NCBI GenBank assembly: GCA_036873135.1
Contig: JAPTYO010000008.1
Location: forward strand, 26,624,761-26,688,760
Origin: Clarkia xantiana subsp. parviflora
Lineage: Eukaryota; Streptophyta; Magnoliopsida; Myrtales; Onagraceae
Reading direction: 5' to 3'
DNA length: 64,000 nt
Position numbers and translations under genes: made by a program. Under the pieces are notes generated by a model. That model was not told where the DNA came from. It ran no database searches and worked only from the letters and a program-made list of their open reading frames with translations. Position 1 is the stretch's first letter; every line of letters starts with the position of its first letter. Positions 33,097-44,457 of the stretch are shown here, piece after piece.

Positions 33097-36035
33097 ATGG
33101 CAGATGCTATTCTTCGGCTACCTTTACACCTCCACGCGCAGCGTAGCTCAAATCCTCTGCTCACACCCTTAGCTTTTTCCACCTTGAAATATCTTCAATT
33201 TGATAAGAGGGTTTATTTTCCTTCAGTAGCTGGAATCTCCTTCAAACCCAGAAAGCAATTCAATTCTGTTAAGGTATGCATGCATTCGCGTCTTCTCTTT
33301 TCAGAACTAAAATGTTCTCTTTTCAGTGTTAAAAATGGATGTTGAATTTTTGCTATGTAGTAGCTCTTTAGTTATAATTTGAGTATATCTTCTGAATTGG
33401 CACAAGAAGCTACAAAAACTTGAATTAGGGTCTACAATTTGAACATGTGCTCAGTTGCAGGTTCACTGTCAATGTCTTAAATTGTCAGAGCAAGTGATAG
33501 CCTCTAAAAACAGGCTGTCGCATATAGATAAATCGTCCATGTGCTAGTTAGTTGGTTTGTGGCTTGTGCCTATAGGCTATAGGAACTTTCTTGCTTCACT
33601 TTTGGTTCACATTCTAGGCAAAAAAAATGTAATCTATATGGTGATTCCATTACTTATCATCAGATAAAAGCTTCACAGTTTCTCTACTATCAATTATAGG
33701 ATGACATTCTTATCATTTTATCAGTTAGTGAAAAACAATTAGGAATAGAGTTTACCTTTTCGTGTCAATTTCTTGTCATGTTGTTTTATAAGGTGCGTCA
33801 AGAGGAGAGCATTTTAAAGCGTTAATCACTCAATATTGAAAGGTAATGCAACAGAACACAAAAGGTTTTTCATGTGGATAAATTGTTTCTTACTATTTAG
33901 CGTTGAAGCTTATAGCAATTGTTCCAGTTTACAACGATTATCTATCCTGCAAATTTTTACTTTAATTTCAGCAGCAGGTTTCTATCTTTATTTGACCTTG
34001 GTTGGATTTATCACAATTTAGTTGTCAGATTTTCTTAACTGTTCCTAAGTTAAAAATTGAAGCATATTCCTCTTGGTTGTATTTACTATATTTTTCATTT
34101 TCCTGGATTTTTCAGTCGTCTTATGCTTAGAGAAACATAAACTGTACTCCCATACATTATTAGTTTGAATGGAGATTTTGCACCCTTCAACCTATTAATT
34201 TGCAACACGATGCAGTTTGCGAATTCACATGTGAATGCAACATGCTTGATTTGAATCCGTGAAGGTTAAAAAACACCTCTATAAAGCATCATTTTTTTAC
34301 TTCCCTTTTGAAGGATAAAGGTGATAATATCGTGAGTGAGGCACCAACAGAGTGCAAAATACAAAATCTAAAGCGTCAATGAAGCCGTGTATAAACATTT
34401 TCACACTCACCGCCATACCAGCAATTGTAAGCATCAATTGCTGCTCAGGTGTTGCTCAGTTATGCCTATATGGATCCCATGTCAAAGTCTTAAAAGCATG
34501 GTAACTGGGTGCATTATTAATATTTTCAACCCAATAAATGAGGTAGACAGTAAGATTTGTGATATTGTAACATAAATAAATGCTTCTTTTTTATAATCAG
34601 AAGTGCAGCTTTCCTCAGTTTGCAGGTGTTTGCGATTATTTTTCATCTTCGTTTTCTTTTGGCTGAGGCGCTGAGCTGTTATTTTTTTTCAAGACAAACA
34701 TTATTCACTTGCGTTATTCGCATTTGTGAACGAGTAAAAGATTTGTCGTGTATGATATTTCATTTGTGGCATGCATCACTTCATTCAGGCACAAGCAGTT
34801 GTTGGTGAATCGGAACAGCCAAAATGGTGGGAAAGAGAATGTGGGCCAAATATGATTGATATCAATTCAACACAGGAGTTTCTAGGTGCTTTAAGTCAAG
34901 CTGGAGATAGGTTAGTTATTGTTGAGTTCTATGGAACCTGGTGTGCCTCTTGTAGAGCATTATTTCCCAAGGTAATTAGTAATGTGAATATATATATTCC
35001 TTCACCTGTATTACTATTTACTAAATTAAAATTTAGTCTTCTTTTCCGTGTACTAAAAGTCTATATCCTTTGTCGTATTGTACATGATGTTCTGTCTTTA
35101 AACTCAGAGATGTCTTATGCTTCAAGTTTTGGCTTGAACAATAGCTAGTTAGATATTTCGCAGGCATTTCAAATGGTTACAATTCGACTATGTAGTGATC
35201 TATTATCTGTAGTGTGAAAGATTATGCTGTCACTGCTGCAATACCGCTAGCTGGCTTATGGGATATACCTATAGATCATGTTACGATTTCGGCTTTCAAA
35301 ATGCTCTTATTCTGAAAGCATGCTTATAGTTGAATTCACCTTTTTTTTTGCTGCCAGCTCTGCAGGACGGCTAACGAACACCCTGAAATCTTGTTCCTGA
35401 AGGTCAACTTTGATGAGAATAAGCCCATGTGCAAGAACTTGAATGTGAAGGTGCTTCCTTATTTCCACTTCTACCGGGGTGCTGATGGTCAACTTGAATC
35501 CTTTTCATGCTCCCTTGCTAAGGTTAGTAACTCTCTATTATAACATCTTCATTCATCCATTTCTCTGTCAAAATAAAAAGTTCATGCTTCTTTTGGCATA
35601 CCTTCAGTAAAGCTCATCAAGATAGTTATGATAAATAATAGGAAGTGATGGAATTTTATATGGATTAGACATGGCTTTGAGAAGATATATCTTGACTGCA
35701 ATGAAGAAAAACAAAGATATTGCATTGATGCACCATTTTGGTGACTGCTGCTTCAATGATACTGTATTGATGTGCCATTTTGGTGACTACTGCTTGATTG
35801 CGATCTGCCCGCTTTATTTGATTTTATTATCTATTTGATTTCCGTGGCCAAAAGAAGCTATTTATTCGATTATGGTGCAGATACTGTGATATTATGATTT
35901 ATCCTGAATCTCTCTTTCGCTTTTTATTTACAGTTTCAGAAGATAAAGGATGCCATCAAACAACACAGTACAGATCGATGCAGCATCGGCCCGCCCAAAG
36001 GTGTCGGAGACCTCAATCTCGAGCCTGCCTCTTAG
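33097..36035 (+). CDS. ACHT: Plastid atypical Cys/His-rich thioredoxin (ACHT1/2 type)
   Basis: Four exons, 33097-33273, 34789-34971, 35358-35522 and 35934-36035, all with GT-AG introns and lengths divisible by three, predict 208 residues. Residues 1 to about 60 ([20 protein letters not shown] onward) are basic and Ser-rich with few acidic residues, as in a chloroplast transit peptide. The thioredoxin fold follows: [17 protein letters not shown] with the CASC active site in place of CGPC, then [20 protein letters not shown] and the cis-Pro loop [14 protein letters not shown] with extra Cys residues is characteristic of the ACHT1/2 (thioredoxin-like 2) group, as opposed to CGSC in ACHT4. These proteins act in the chloroplast and oxidise or reduce targets such as 2-Cys peroxiredoxin (family knowledge). 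Intron 1 is long (1.5 kb). No disabling change was seen. Confidence 0.92.
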
Positions 36036-36997
36036 ATACAACCACATTCTCCTCCATATATATATGAGAGCTGATGAATGAATGGATTCTGCCTCATTAT
36101 TGCATCTTCTGTATAATATCTGCTGTGAAATGAATTCTGTTCCGCAACAGGAATTCCATTCTTTGTATTTTCTGGTATGTATATCGTAGTAGGTCGTAAA
36201 ACTCTAGAACACAGACAAGAATAGGAATCCATGATCTCTTATATATATATACATATAATTATTATTATTGTTATTGTTATATATATATAGTGTGATGATT
36301 CATTCATCCTTGTATGTTGGACTTTCTGCATTACATAGATGATTCTTGGCCATTGAATTCGGGAAAGCAATGTGTGTTTATTGTGATGAAATGGGTTTTC
36401 TGTGGTTTCTTAAAAATAAAATTAAAGTCCTGTCTGTATTGGTGGTAGAAATGAAAGTGCCGTCAAAAGTTAGTCGAAAAGTGTTGGAATCCAACGAAGC
36501 ACTTCAATAAACCACCACTTATTGCAAATGCCAACAAAGGTTTGGACTTTATTATATTCTTACTGGATAATGCCAAGCAAACAACTTGATGCAATACGCA
36601 TGTGTTAGGCAAACTTGCTACTTTGGGGATGAATTCAAATCACATAAATTGAAGACTATTGCAACTAGGTACATTTTTATTTATAGAGAAGAAATGCGAT
36701 CCAACTCGGCTCACTTTAACTAACTTTCCAATGTAACAAAATGATTATTTTTCAGAGTTTTGATGAATCGAGTAAAAGGCCACAACCCCGAGATCATTTA
36801 ACCAACAGTAGTTCTGAAATTCAATTATACAATGCGGTGCACAAAGTTGGAACATTTATGGTCGGTCGAGGAGGTTTATACAATGAACAATTATTATTAC
36901 AGGCAGCAAGAACACGACATGCAGAAATCACGTATCGGATTGATTGCCCGGAAAATCCATCATTTCTTCAATTTCAATTTCCAAGTCTTACAATGGA
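36036..36997. other. Convergent intergenic region between thioredoxin and deaminase genes
   Basis: It holds the 3' ends of both genes, which point towards each other. TATATA-rich and ATTATTATT microsatellite-like stretches lie at 36240-36290. No further gene is seen; the plus-strand frame at 36741-37001 is not supported. Confidence 0.5.
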
Positions 36998-37876
36998 TTA
37001 ACCACAGTGGGCGACTCTGAATTCACAGTCCGGGGATATCAATCCGACCAGTAGCCGAGCCACGTGCTCCTGTTGCACCGCCGCACCCTTCTTCTCCACC
37101 AGAACCGCCGCCGTGATCCTCTCATACCCGCCACCACCGCCGGAGACGTACGCCGCCAGTGCTGCCTGCACTGGCCCGAAGCTCGGGTTGAAGGCAGCTG
37201 ACTCCGTGTAGGAGCCTCTGTATACGTTACCGTCACGATCCAGCAGCGCGACCCCCGAAGGGCAGTTACTGTAGGGCGCGTGGGACATATTAGCGGCGGC
37301 GAGAGCAACGGAGAGTAAATCCCGATCTTTGTATAGCCCATTCTGGGTTTCCGGAACCAACGAGAGGCCGTTGTCGATGGGCTCGAGGAAGAGAGAGGCC
37401 GATTCCGGCAAGAGGTCTGGCGGGCCGAATCTGTCGGGGAGGAGGAGAGAGAGTGGGATGAATGATGAATCGAGAGGCAAATTGGGATCGGACTTGGAGG
37501 TGATGAGTACGCGAATGTCGGGGCCGGAGCGGATCTCCTGGAAGAACTGGCGGCAGTGGCCGCAGGGGGCGGCGGAGACGGCGAGGTAGAGGAGGGAGGG
37601 CTCGGAGTGGAGGGAGAGATTGGTAAGGAGGAACTGCTCGGCGTGGACGGACTGGTGGAGGGGGAGTCCCGGGAATTCGAGGTTGACGCCGAGGAAGATG
37701 CGGCCGGAGGAGCCGAGGCCGACGGCGGCGACAGGGTAGTTAGAGATGGGAGGGCGGGAGAGGGATTGGGCTGGCTGGACGAGGGCGGCTAGGAGGTGAA
37801 GAATGGAGGGGAGACCCAATTGCTTCTGCATTGATTCGGATTCCGAGGGTTCGATCACGAACTTGGGTGGATCCAT
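36998..37876 (-). CDS. CDA1: Cytidine deaminase, plant homodimeric type
   Basis: A single exon predicts 292 residues from the ATG at 37876. The open frame extends 33 codons upstream, but MDPPKFVIEPSESES matches the usual start of plant CDA proteins and length. The catalytic domain (residues about 20-130) shows the zinc site: HAEQ (His78, catalytic Glu80) and PCGHC (Cys105, Cys108). GLGSSGRIFLGVN and AVSAAPCGHCRQF are very typical. The C-terminal half (ALAAANMSHAPYSNCPSGVA, GPVQAALAAYV) is the duplicated non-catalytic domain of the two-domain dimeric enzyme. It deaminates cytidine and deoxycytidine to the uridines in pyrimidine salvage, in the cytosol. The protein ends CEFRVAHCG. It is GC-rich and intact. 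A Harbinger-like element lies about 160 bp upstream. Confidence 0.95.
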   Translation of the reverse strand: MDPPKFVIEPSESESMQKQLGLPSILHLLAALVQPAQSLSRPPISNYPVAAVGLGSSGRIFLGVNLEFPGLPLHQSVHAEQFLLTNLSLHSEPSLLYLAVSAAPCGHCRQFFQEIRSGPDIRVLITSKSDPNLPLDSSFIPLSLLLPDRFGPPDLLPESASLFLEPIDNGLSLVPETQNGLYKDRDLLSVALAAANMSHAPYSNCPSGVALLDRDGNVYRGSYTESAAFNPSFGPVQAALAAYVSGGGGGYERITAAVLVEKKGAAVQQEHVARLLVGLISPDCEFRVAHCG

Positions 37877-37924
37877 CGTAATTGCAGAGGAGAGGAAAGA
37901 GGGGGAGGTAGAAGGCGATTGAAG

Positions 37925-37945
37925 ACAAGTATTTATAGAGTGGAT
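37925..37945 (-). promoter_or_regulatory. Probable TATA box of the deaminase gene
   Basis: On the minus strand ACTCTATAAATACTTG lies about 55-60 bases upstream of the start codon, with a pyrimidine-rich leader in between. This spacing implies a short 5' untranslated region of about 30 bases. Confidence 0.6.
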
Positions 37946-38034
37946 GGATGGGATTTGGTGGATTCTCTCTCTCATTTAGCTCCAATCGGATCGGTACAGG
38001 CTACAACCTTCCTAAAACTTAACTCCGGTTCTAA

Positions 38035-38776
38035 GAGCACTTCCAATGGTTGTGCTTAATATCTAGTTTCATAGTTTAATGATGTAAATTTATCATTGTA
38101 GAGAGCTCTTGATTCTAATATCATTTACTGTTAGTTCTTGCAGGTAATGATTAAGTATGAACTTGTCTATCTAATCGGAGTGACTTGTTCCAAAATGGGA
38201 GTTCCTAGTTCCAATTTTTGCCACTAGACGCCACTAGGCTTGACTAGGATTACTAATATTACTGTTTTGTCATTATCGAGTGAATAGTGAAGTGGAACAG
38301 TGCCTACTAGTAGGCACTCCCACGTTACTGTTCATGTCGGTGCCAACTTTTTAATATTTTTTAATTCAGTTGTTGTGTTTCTCTCTTTGATTGTATATAT
38401 ATTATGCTACGCTAAGTCAGATAGACATGCCGTAATCAGTCATTTTTAATATTATGTAAGTTAAATAATGACACGAATGAAAATTACTACTTTTTAACTT
38501 CGAATCAATTTCATAATTTCCATATCTAATTTAATTATATTTTACCATGTTGAATAACCGTTAATTCAAAATTTTGAAATAGTACAACATTTCATATTAT
38601 TAAATATGGAAAATAATTTACTAAAAAGTTATATTATTTTAATGCATATATATTTCTATATAATTTATGTATTATATTATATTATATTATATTATATGAA
38701 AGAAATATATTTTGTTTACAATAATTTGTAATAATTCTAGCAATTTAGTAATGTGTGACAATTCTATGTAGTCTCG

Positions 38777-38808
<32 letters not shown>

Positions 38809-39456
38809 TAATTTTTATTTTAGTTGGCAACTTTAATGTGTTGTTTTTTTTTATATTTTTTGTAATCTAATTTTTAAATTATTGCAATCATTATTTGAAA
38901 AATATACGTGCTCATGTTTATAGTATATTTGTGATTTTTTTCTATCAATTTTAATTACCAAAAGAATCGCAGTTTTTTAAAATATAGTACGTAAATAAAT
39001 GAACTATTACCCTAAAGACATCGAGTTTCGAATTTCAGAATAACAACACACTTCAGTCAAAAGTAGAACCCGGATATTTGATTTATAATTGAAAAACTTT
39101 GAAAAGTTCATTAAAAAATGTAAAATTTTATTAAAAAAATCAATTAAATGTTTATGATTTTGTACATATTTTCACTATTTTTTTAAAATTAAAACGGTTT
39201 AGCTGAATCTCATTATTTATTCATGTCGGTATTTTTTTAAAAAAATATGAACATTTAATTTATATATAATGCTTAAAAAATTATATTTAGAGTGTAAAAT
39301 TATGTGGGTCCCAATATAGAGGTGAAACTTGGCTTCCACCACTGGAGGGAGTTCCAATCTTACTGTAACATTTACTGTAGCAGTGTCACTTTGATGAGTT
39401 GACAGTGACGTGACTGCTGATGTGGAGCCACTAGGCACTCACCATTGGGAGTGCTC
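38035..39456. mobile_element. Non-autonomous PIF/Harbinger-like DNA transposon
   Basis: 1422 bp with terminal inverted repeats GAGCACTTCCAATGG and GAGCACTCCCAATGG, flanked by TAA on both sides (38032-38034 and 39457-39459). The extended ends also share CACTAGGC-like motifs. The interior is very AT-rich with a TA/TG microsatellite (38776-38808) and no transposase. It lies directly upstream of the deaminase promoter. Confidence 0.8.
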
Positions 39457-39868
39457 TAAATGATCGAGTTCCACCCTCAAACTTATACTCTATAAAATTA
39501 AATCTTAATTACTAAATTCCTATTGCTAGTCGAACATTTTTTAAATGTGCAATTTGTTAGTTGAAATTTTATAATTTTTTATTAATTAATTTTATTCTAA
39601 TTTTAAATCAATTCTTGTTAAAATTAACGAAAAGATTATCGATTAATCAATATTTTAGTTTGATATATATTTTTTAAATTTGATATTTCTATAAATTTTT
39701 TAAATTTACCAAATTTATTATGTTTTTTTATAAACGCCTAATCTGAAAGTTAGATTACGATTTGGAAGAAAAATGATTATTAATTATTAAGTTTGAGTTA
39801 AAATTATTAGTTTGTCAAATTTGAGGGTAGGTTTGGTTCCAAATAAATGGTTGATATTCAGAGTCTTT
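39457..39868. other. AT-rich spacer, nothing recognised
   Basis: No open frame or repeat of note. Confidence 0.5.
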
Positions 39869-40108
39869 CTATTATGCTCCACAAGCACCATGCTTTTGGT
39901 AATTTTTTTTATATTTTTTTATTCTCCTAAAGGTAAACCCTAGAAGGAAATTGATATTATTAATATTATGATGCAAATATCAGGTGTAGTTAAGAAATTT
40001 CGTACTTTTTCATATTTTTAAAGTTTTACGTATGTTACAATTAAGTCCACTCTAGTAATTAAAAAAAAAAAAAAAAAGCAAAAGCATGGTGCTCCAAGAG
40101 CCTAGTAG
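39869..40108. repeat. Foldback MITE-like element, 240 bp
   Basis: Inverted arms 39869-39898 and 40079-40108 share GCACCATGCTTTTG exactly and much of the outer 16 bases (CTATTATGCTC against CTACTAGGCTC). No target duplication is clear. Confidence 0.65.
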
Positions 40109-40118
40109 AAAAATCCAA

Positions 40119-40578
40119 CCAAACTGCATTCATAAATTTTGATCCAAATTTATATCTGAAGTTTAATTTTTAAAAATTGGTTATTTAAACTTTCCTGGCA
40201 AAAAAAGAAGTTATTTGAACTTTCAATTTTCGAGCAAATTGCTACCTTAGTTATAATTTTCGTCAAATTGCATATTAACTAAGAAAATTTTAACGTCAAT
40301 TTGAATGTATTTTGTTCTAATACTTTCAATTTATTGTCGAATCAATCTTAGGATTTTAGTATTTTGTTCTAATACTTTCAATTTATTGTCTAATTAATCT
40401 TAGGATTACATTAAAAGAACCTACTTGGCCGGAATATTCTCATTTTCTATCCAATTTGGCGAAAATTATAACATATGTAACAATTTGCTCGAAAATTAAA
40501 AGATTATACAGATTATTTTGAAAAATTAAAGTTCAGAAAGTCATTTATAATTGGATCAAAGTTTATGTAGCAATTTGG
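40119..40578. repeat. Second foldback element, 460 bp, with internal 48-bp direct repeat
   Basis: The ends CCAAACTGCATTCATAAA...TTTTGATCCAA and the inverse of GGATCAAAGTTTATGTAGCA pair. Inner arms TTTTCGAGCAAATTG and CAATTTGCTCGAAAA also pair. In the loop, TATTTTGTTCTAATACTTTC is present twice in tandem (about 40308 and 40360). Confidence 0.65.
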
Positions 40579-41289
40579 TTACTAATATTCTAAATTTGAT
40601 AATATTAGTTTTTATGTTCACATAGCATTTTGTACTTTTTCTTAAGATTGTGATAAATATTTGTAATTAGTAGAGAATTTAGTTAAGAAAATATTCATAA
40701 GATGAATTCCTTTGTAAGGAATATAAAGTTCTTTTTATATTTTTATTTATATATTAGACTAATGGAATAGATAAATTGATCATGGTCTGCCATTAAGAAA
40801 AGACCTTAATAAAAGATTAAAATAAGAGGAATGGATATTGCATATTCCAGGAAGTTTCCTAGCAACTTGAGCTGCAAATTAAATATGTACTACATATTAA
40901 TCCCGTGCACTTAAAAAAAAAAAATAAGTGTTAAAGTATATGAATTATTCTAGTATTTAAATAAAGTATATATTAATAAACATTTTGGAAATTTAATATG
41001 TTTTTTTATGGGAAGTTATATTGCAACTGTGTCTAGTATATTTATACGTCCGCATAATGTAAAGTATTTAAAAAAAATATTGTATCTATAATTGTAATTA
41101 TAATATATTATTTTCATAAATAAATAAGAAACAAACGACTCTCCACAAAGAAACTGTAATTCTATTTATTTATTTATTATTATAGAGACTAAATTATTAT
41201 ATATAGTTTATAATTATGTAGATTTATATATTATGATTATTTTACAATGTGATTTATACGTTATATACATGACGATGCCACCAGGTTTC
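40579..41289. other. AT-rich intergenic sequence, nothing recognised
   Basis: Many A/T runs and stop codons in all frames. No repeat structure noticed. Confidence 0.5.
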
Positions 41290-41875
41290 AATAAAAACAG
41301 AGATGGTCTACTTGTCGTTTAAAATAGTCTTTATATGGGTTTAGAAAAGCGTCAAGGTAAATGAACATTAAATTTACAGATGCTCTAGTTTCAGTTGGTT
41401 ATGCTCAATCCAAAGTTGACTACCATATGTTTACTAAAAGAGATGGTGCTGAATTAGTATTTTGCTTCTGTATGTTGGAAATTTGTTGATAACTAGAAAC
41501 TGTTTGAAGTTAGTTTCTGAGTTGAAAGGATTTTAGACACAATTTTAAAATGAAGAATCTTGTTGATCTTAAATACTTTTTAGGTGTAGGAGTTTCCAGA
41601 TCTAAACAATGTATTATTTTATGCCAATAAAAATATGCTCTAATATTTATTTCAAAAGAAGCATTGTCTGAGTGTAAACTTGTTAGAACTCTTATGAAAC
41701 GAAATCTTAAAGTTACTACTGCTGAATATGATGAACATTTAAAGATCAATACTGACGATTATGTTCTAGATGATATGAGTTCTTATAGGAGATTATTGTT
41801 AAGTTGTTATATTTGATAATAACTAGGCTAAATATCTCATTTTCTAATATATAAGTTAGTTCCCCAAAAATCATA
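41290..41875 (+). pseudogene. Ty1/copia reverse transcriptase relic
   Basis: In broken frames: KFTDALVSVGYAQSKVDYHMF, MKNLVDLKYFLGVGVSRSK, ISKEALSECKLVRTLMKRN and SSYRRLL, then ITRLNISF. This is the usual order of the C-terminal half of copia RT (KDLGxLKYFLGIE, YRRLIGKLIYLTxTRPDI). Multiple stops. It stops about 8 bases before the LTR start at 41883. Confidence 0.8.
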
Positions 41876-41882
41876 TGTTACT

Positions 41883-42485
41883 TGTTATGGAATGAATGAT
41901 TTTACTGAAGGTTGTTGAATTAAACCATAACTAGTTGTTTTTCTTTTGTTTTTAGTAAAATAATTCTGAGATTTGAATAAATTTGATGATTACTTTTTTT
42001 TCTTTTCCACTGGGCCCAAAATAATCTATATTCATATTGGGTCAGTAGTATGTTAGACTGTGACTTGAATTAGTTAAGTTAGCTTTATTACTTATTAATT
42101 AAGCCCATGACTAATATGACCCAAATACTTTGGGCAGTGAGGTGCCTCTATTAATTAACAGAGAGTTGACAAACAGATCAAGATCAGACTGCCGCCTTAG
42201 GTTTAGCATAGAGAATTATCAGTGCAGCAGGTTGTGTAGTGAGTAAGACGAGATTTATATGTTTTAGTTTATTATAGCATTGTGTGTTAGGTCTCTATAT
42301 GTATTGTGAGAGTGCTTTATGTGGTCTTGTCTTCTAATCCTCCAGTGTTGATTTTGCTAGTGAAGATGGTGCTCCTCCTTTGCCCGTGGACGTATGTTGA
42401 ATTGACTGAACCACGTTAAATCTTGTCTTCTCTATTTCTTTCTTTCTTAATCCGTTTGTGAGTGTTAAGAGAATTGATCATAACA
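41883..42485 (+). repeat. Ty1/copia LTR
   Basis: 603 bp, TGTTATGGAATG to TTGATCATAACA, with inverted ends TGTTATG/CATAACA. It is followed by the initiator-Met-type primer site TGGTATCAACGC at 42488. Confidence 0.8.
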
Positions 42486-42487
42486 AC

Positions 42488-43160
42488 TGGTATCAACGCT
42501 AAGGAGATTCAACACGATCACTGAAAATGGAGATGTTTAAGGCTGGAATCGAAAAGTTTGATGGAAACAATTTTAGTTTCTGAAAGATGCAAATTGAAGA
42601 TTATCTGTACCAGAAAGATCTGTATGAACCATTGTCTGGGGAGAAGGCGGAGTCATGACGGAGTAGCAGTGGAAGCTCAAGGATCGACAAACTCTTGGGT
42701 TGATCCAATTGTGTCTGTCAAGGAACGTTGCAGTCGACAACACCAAACGAAGGGCGTGTTGAAGACGTTGACTAACATGTACGAGAAACCATCGGTGATG
42801 AACAATGTATACTTAATGCGTAGATTGTTCAATTTACATATTGTTGAAGATGGTTCTGTTGCTGAACATATAAATAAATACCTTTAATATGATTGTTTCA
42901 CAACTGAGTTCTATTGAGATTAACTTTGAGAATAAGTTAAAGCTTTGATTTTGATGTCATCTCTGCTTGATTCGTGGGATACTATTGTTTTCGCGGTTAG
43001 TAGTTCCCGTGGATCTGAGAAGCTGAAGTTTGACGAAATCCGAGATGTTTTCCTTAGCGAAAGCATTCGCAAACGAGAAATTGACGAGTAGATGCTCTTA
43101 TGGGTGTTTCTGCTGCAAATGTCAAAGAATTAACGGTTATTGTATTGTATTTAGTTTATT
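42488..43160 (+). pseudogene. Ty1/copia gag relic with primer binding site
   Basis: The primer site TGGTATCA at 42488 is followed by KFDGNNFSFWKMQIEDYLYQ-like coding with a stop at the Trp, then YLMRRLFNLHIVEDGSVAEH, SSLLDSWDTIVFAVS and LKFDEIRDVFL. This is standard copia Gag order. Several stops and frameshifts. Confidence 0.75.
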
Positions 43161-43620
43161 AAGTTACAAGTAGGGATAATTGTCAGAAACACAAACTAAA
43201 CTTTGAGTGAATTCAAATAAAACAAACTAACTTTTAAATTATTTACACAAAAAATCCTTAACCGTCTTTGTTGGCACGTTAAAGGTCATGGTGAAATTCA
43301 TGTTGGCAACTTTATTCTTCTCATAAAAATGAACATTAGCTCCACCTTCCCTGTCATCCTCGCGACAATATTTAACATCAGCATATTCGAGCTCAACTCG
43401 GTCCCAAGTTGAGTCATTGTCCCAGGTAGATTAGTCGTATTTACATTCACTTCCGTGTTTATTTTATTGACAAACTTGAAGTTAGCCTTGCTTTTAGGGA
43501 TCAAGATATGACCCACTTGAACCCCCGCCCCGCATAGGTGAAGTTAACCGTGGTGGCAACATAACTATACAGTCCGAAATTCTCATTATTGATCCAAATC
43601 GCTGCAAACAACATCATTTC
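43161..43620. other. Left flank of element E6
   Basis: It begins with GGGATAATTGTCAGAAACAC and contains an unsupported 72-codon minus-strand frame. It ends in ATTTC, duplicated on the other side of E6. Probably an older repeat. Confidence 0.4.
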
Positions 43621-44401
43621 TGATGGGTTCCGATGTAATCGTTAGCCCCGTTAACAGCCAATGGACGGCGAATAGGTCCAGTGGGCCTCGTGAAGGGCCT
43701 GGAAGGCCCAGAAGCCCAGCATGAAGGGTCCCGACTTAAGCGGTCCCGATATATGAGCTGAATGCTCCCGACGAGAAGCCTCTGAGCAGGCCCCGATATG
43801 CCTTAGTAAAGGCCCTGATATGCCTTAGTGAAGGCCCCGATAATAAAGCCCCGCGGAGGCTGGACCCGTCTCGTGAGACAAGGGGTCCTGGGTGGTGACC
43901 TAGAATGAGATAACTCTGAAGTCCCCGACGGGAGTCGAGACTTGTGATCAGAGGATAAGACCGAGAAATTCGCCTACTAGATAGAGTAGTGGGAGACGGT
44001 TAAAGATATAGATAAATTCCCCCGAGATACGCAGGGCGTGCCCAAGATACACGGAGTATGAGTAAGATACGCGGAGCGTGGGGGCGAAATATATGGAATC
44101 CCGAACGAGATATACGGAATCGTGGCGAGATATGCGGAATCTTGGGTAAAACTGCCAGGCGCAGTAACAGGTAACTGAGTAACTTCCCCTCCTATATAAA
44201 GGAGGAAGTTACCTCAGAAACAGAGATTATCTAATACGCACTTAGATTACTGCTACCACCCCATTGATCATATACTCATTTAAGCATCGGAGAGGGATTC
44301 TGGGTCACCACCCAGGTCATCCCCTTTTGCAGGATTACGCGGAGCCCAGGAGTCCAAGCTTTCCGTCAAGGACGTAACGGAGCTTCGCCCGTGATCCAAC
44401 A
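43621..44401 (+). repeat. E6 5' LTR
   Basis: 781 bp, TGATGGGTTCCGATG to GTGATCCAACA. The TATA box lies in an imperfect palindrome (44179-44212). The R/U5 module CATCGGAGAGGG, hairpin CTGGGT/ACCCAG, TTTTGCAGG is at 44281-44333. Confidence 0.95.
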
Positions 44402-44402
44402 T

Positions 44403-44418
44403 TGGCGCCGTCTGTGGG
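44403..44418 (+). promoter_or_regulatory. E6 primer binding site
   Basis: TGGCGCCGTCTGTGGG, one base after the LTR; same type as in E1, E3 and E4. Confidence 0.85.
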
Positions 44419-44457
44419 AACTTGAACGAAAAGTCAAAATAGTTTCTACCAGATTAA

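Noticed and set aside
32856..33146. 96-codon frame before the thioredoxin gene
   Set aside because: It is pyrimidine-rich leader sequence and overlaps the true start in another frame.
36741..37001. Small plus-strand gene after the thioredoxin gene
   Set aside because: No homology; it overlaps the 3' end of the deaminase gene and lies in convergent intergenic DNA.
37329..37792. Plus-strand open frames opposite the deaminase
   Set aside because: They are mirror frames of a GC-rich gene on the other strand, with low-complexity Glu/Gly content and no homology.
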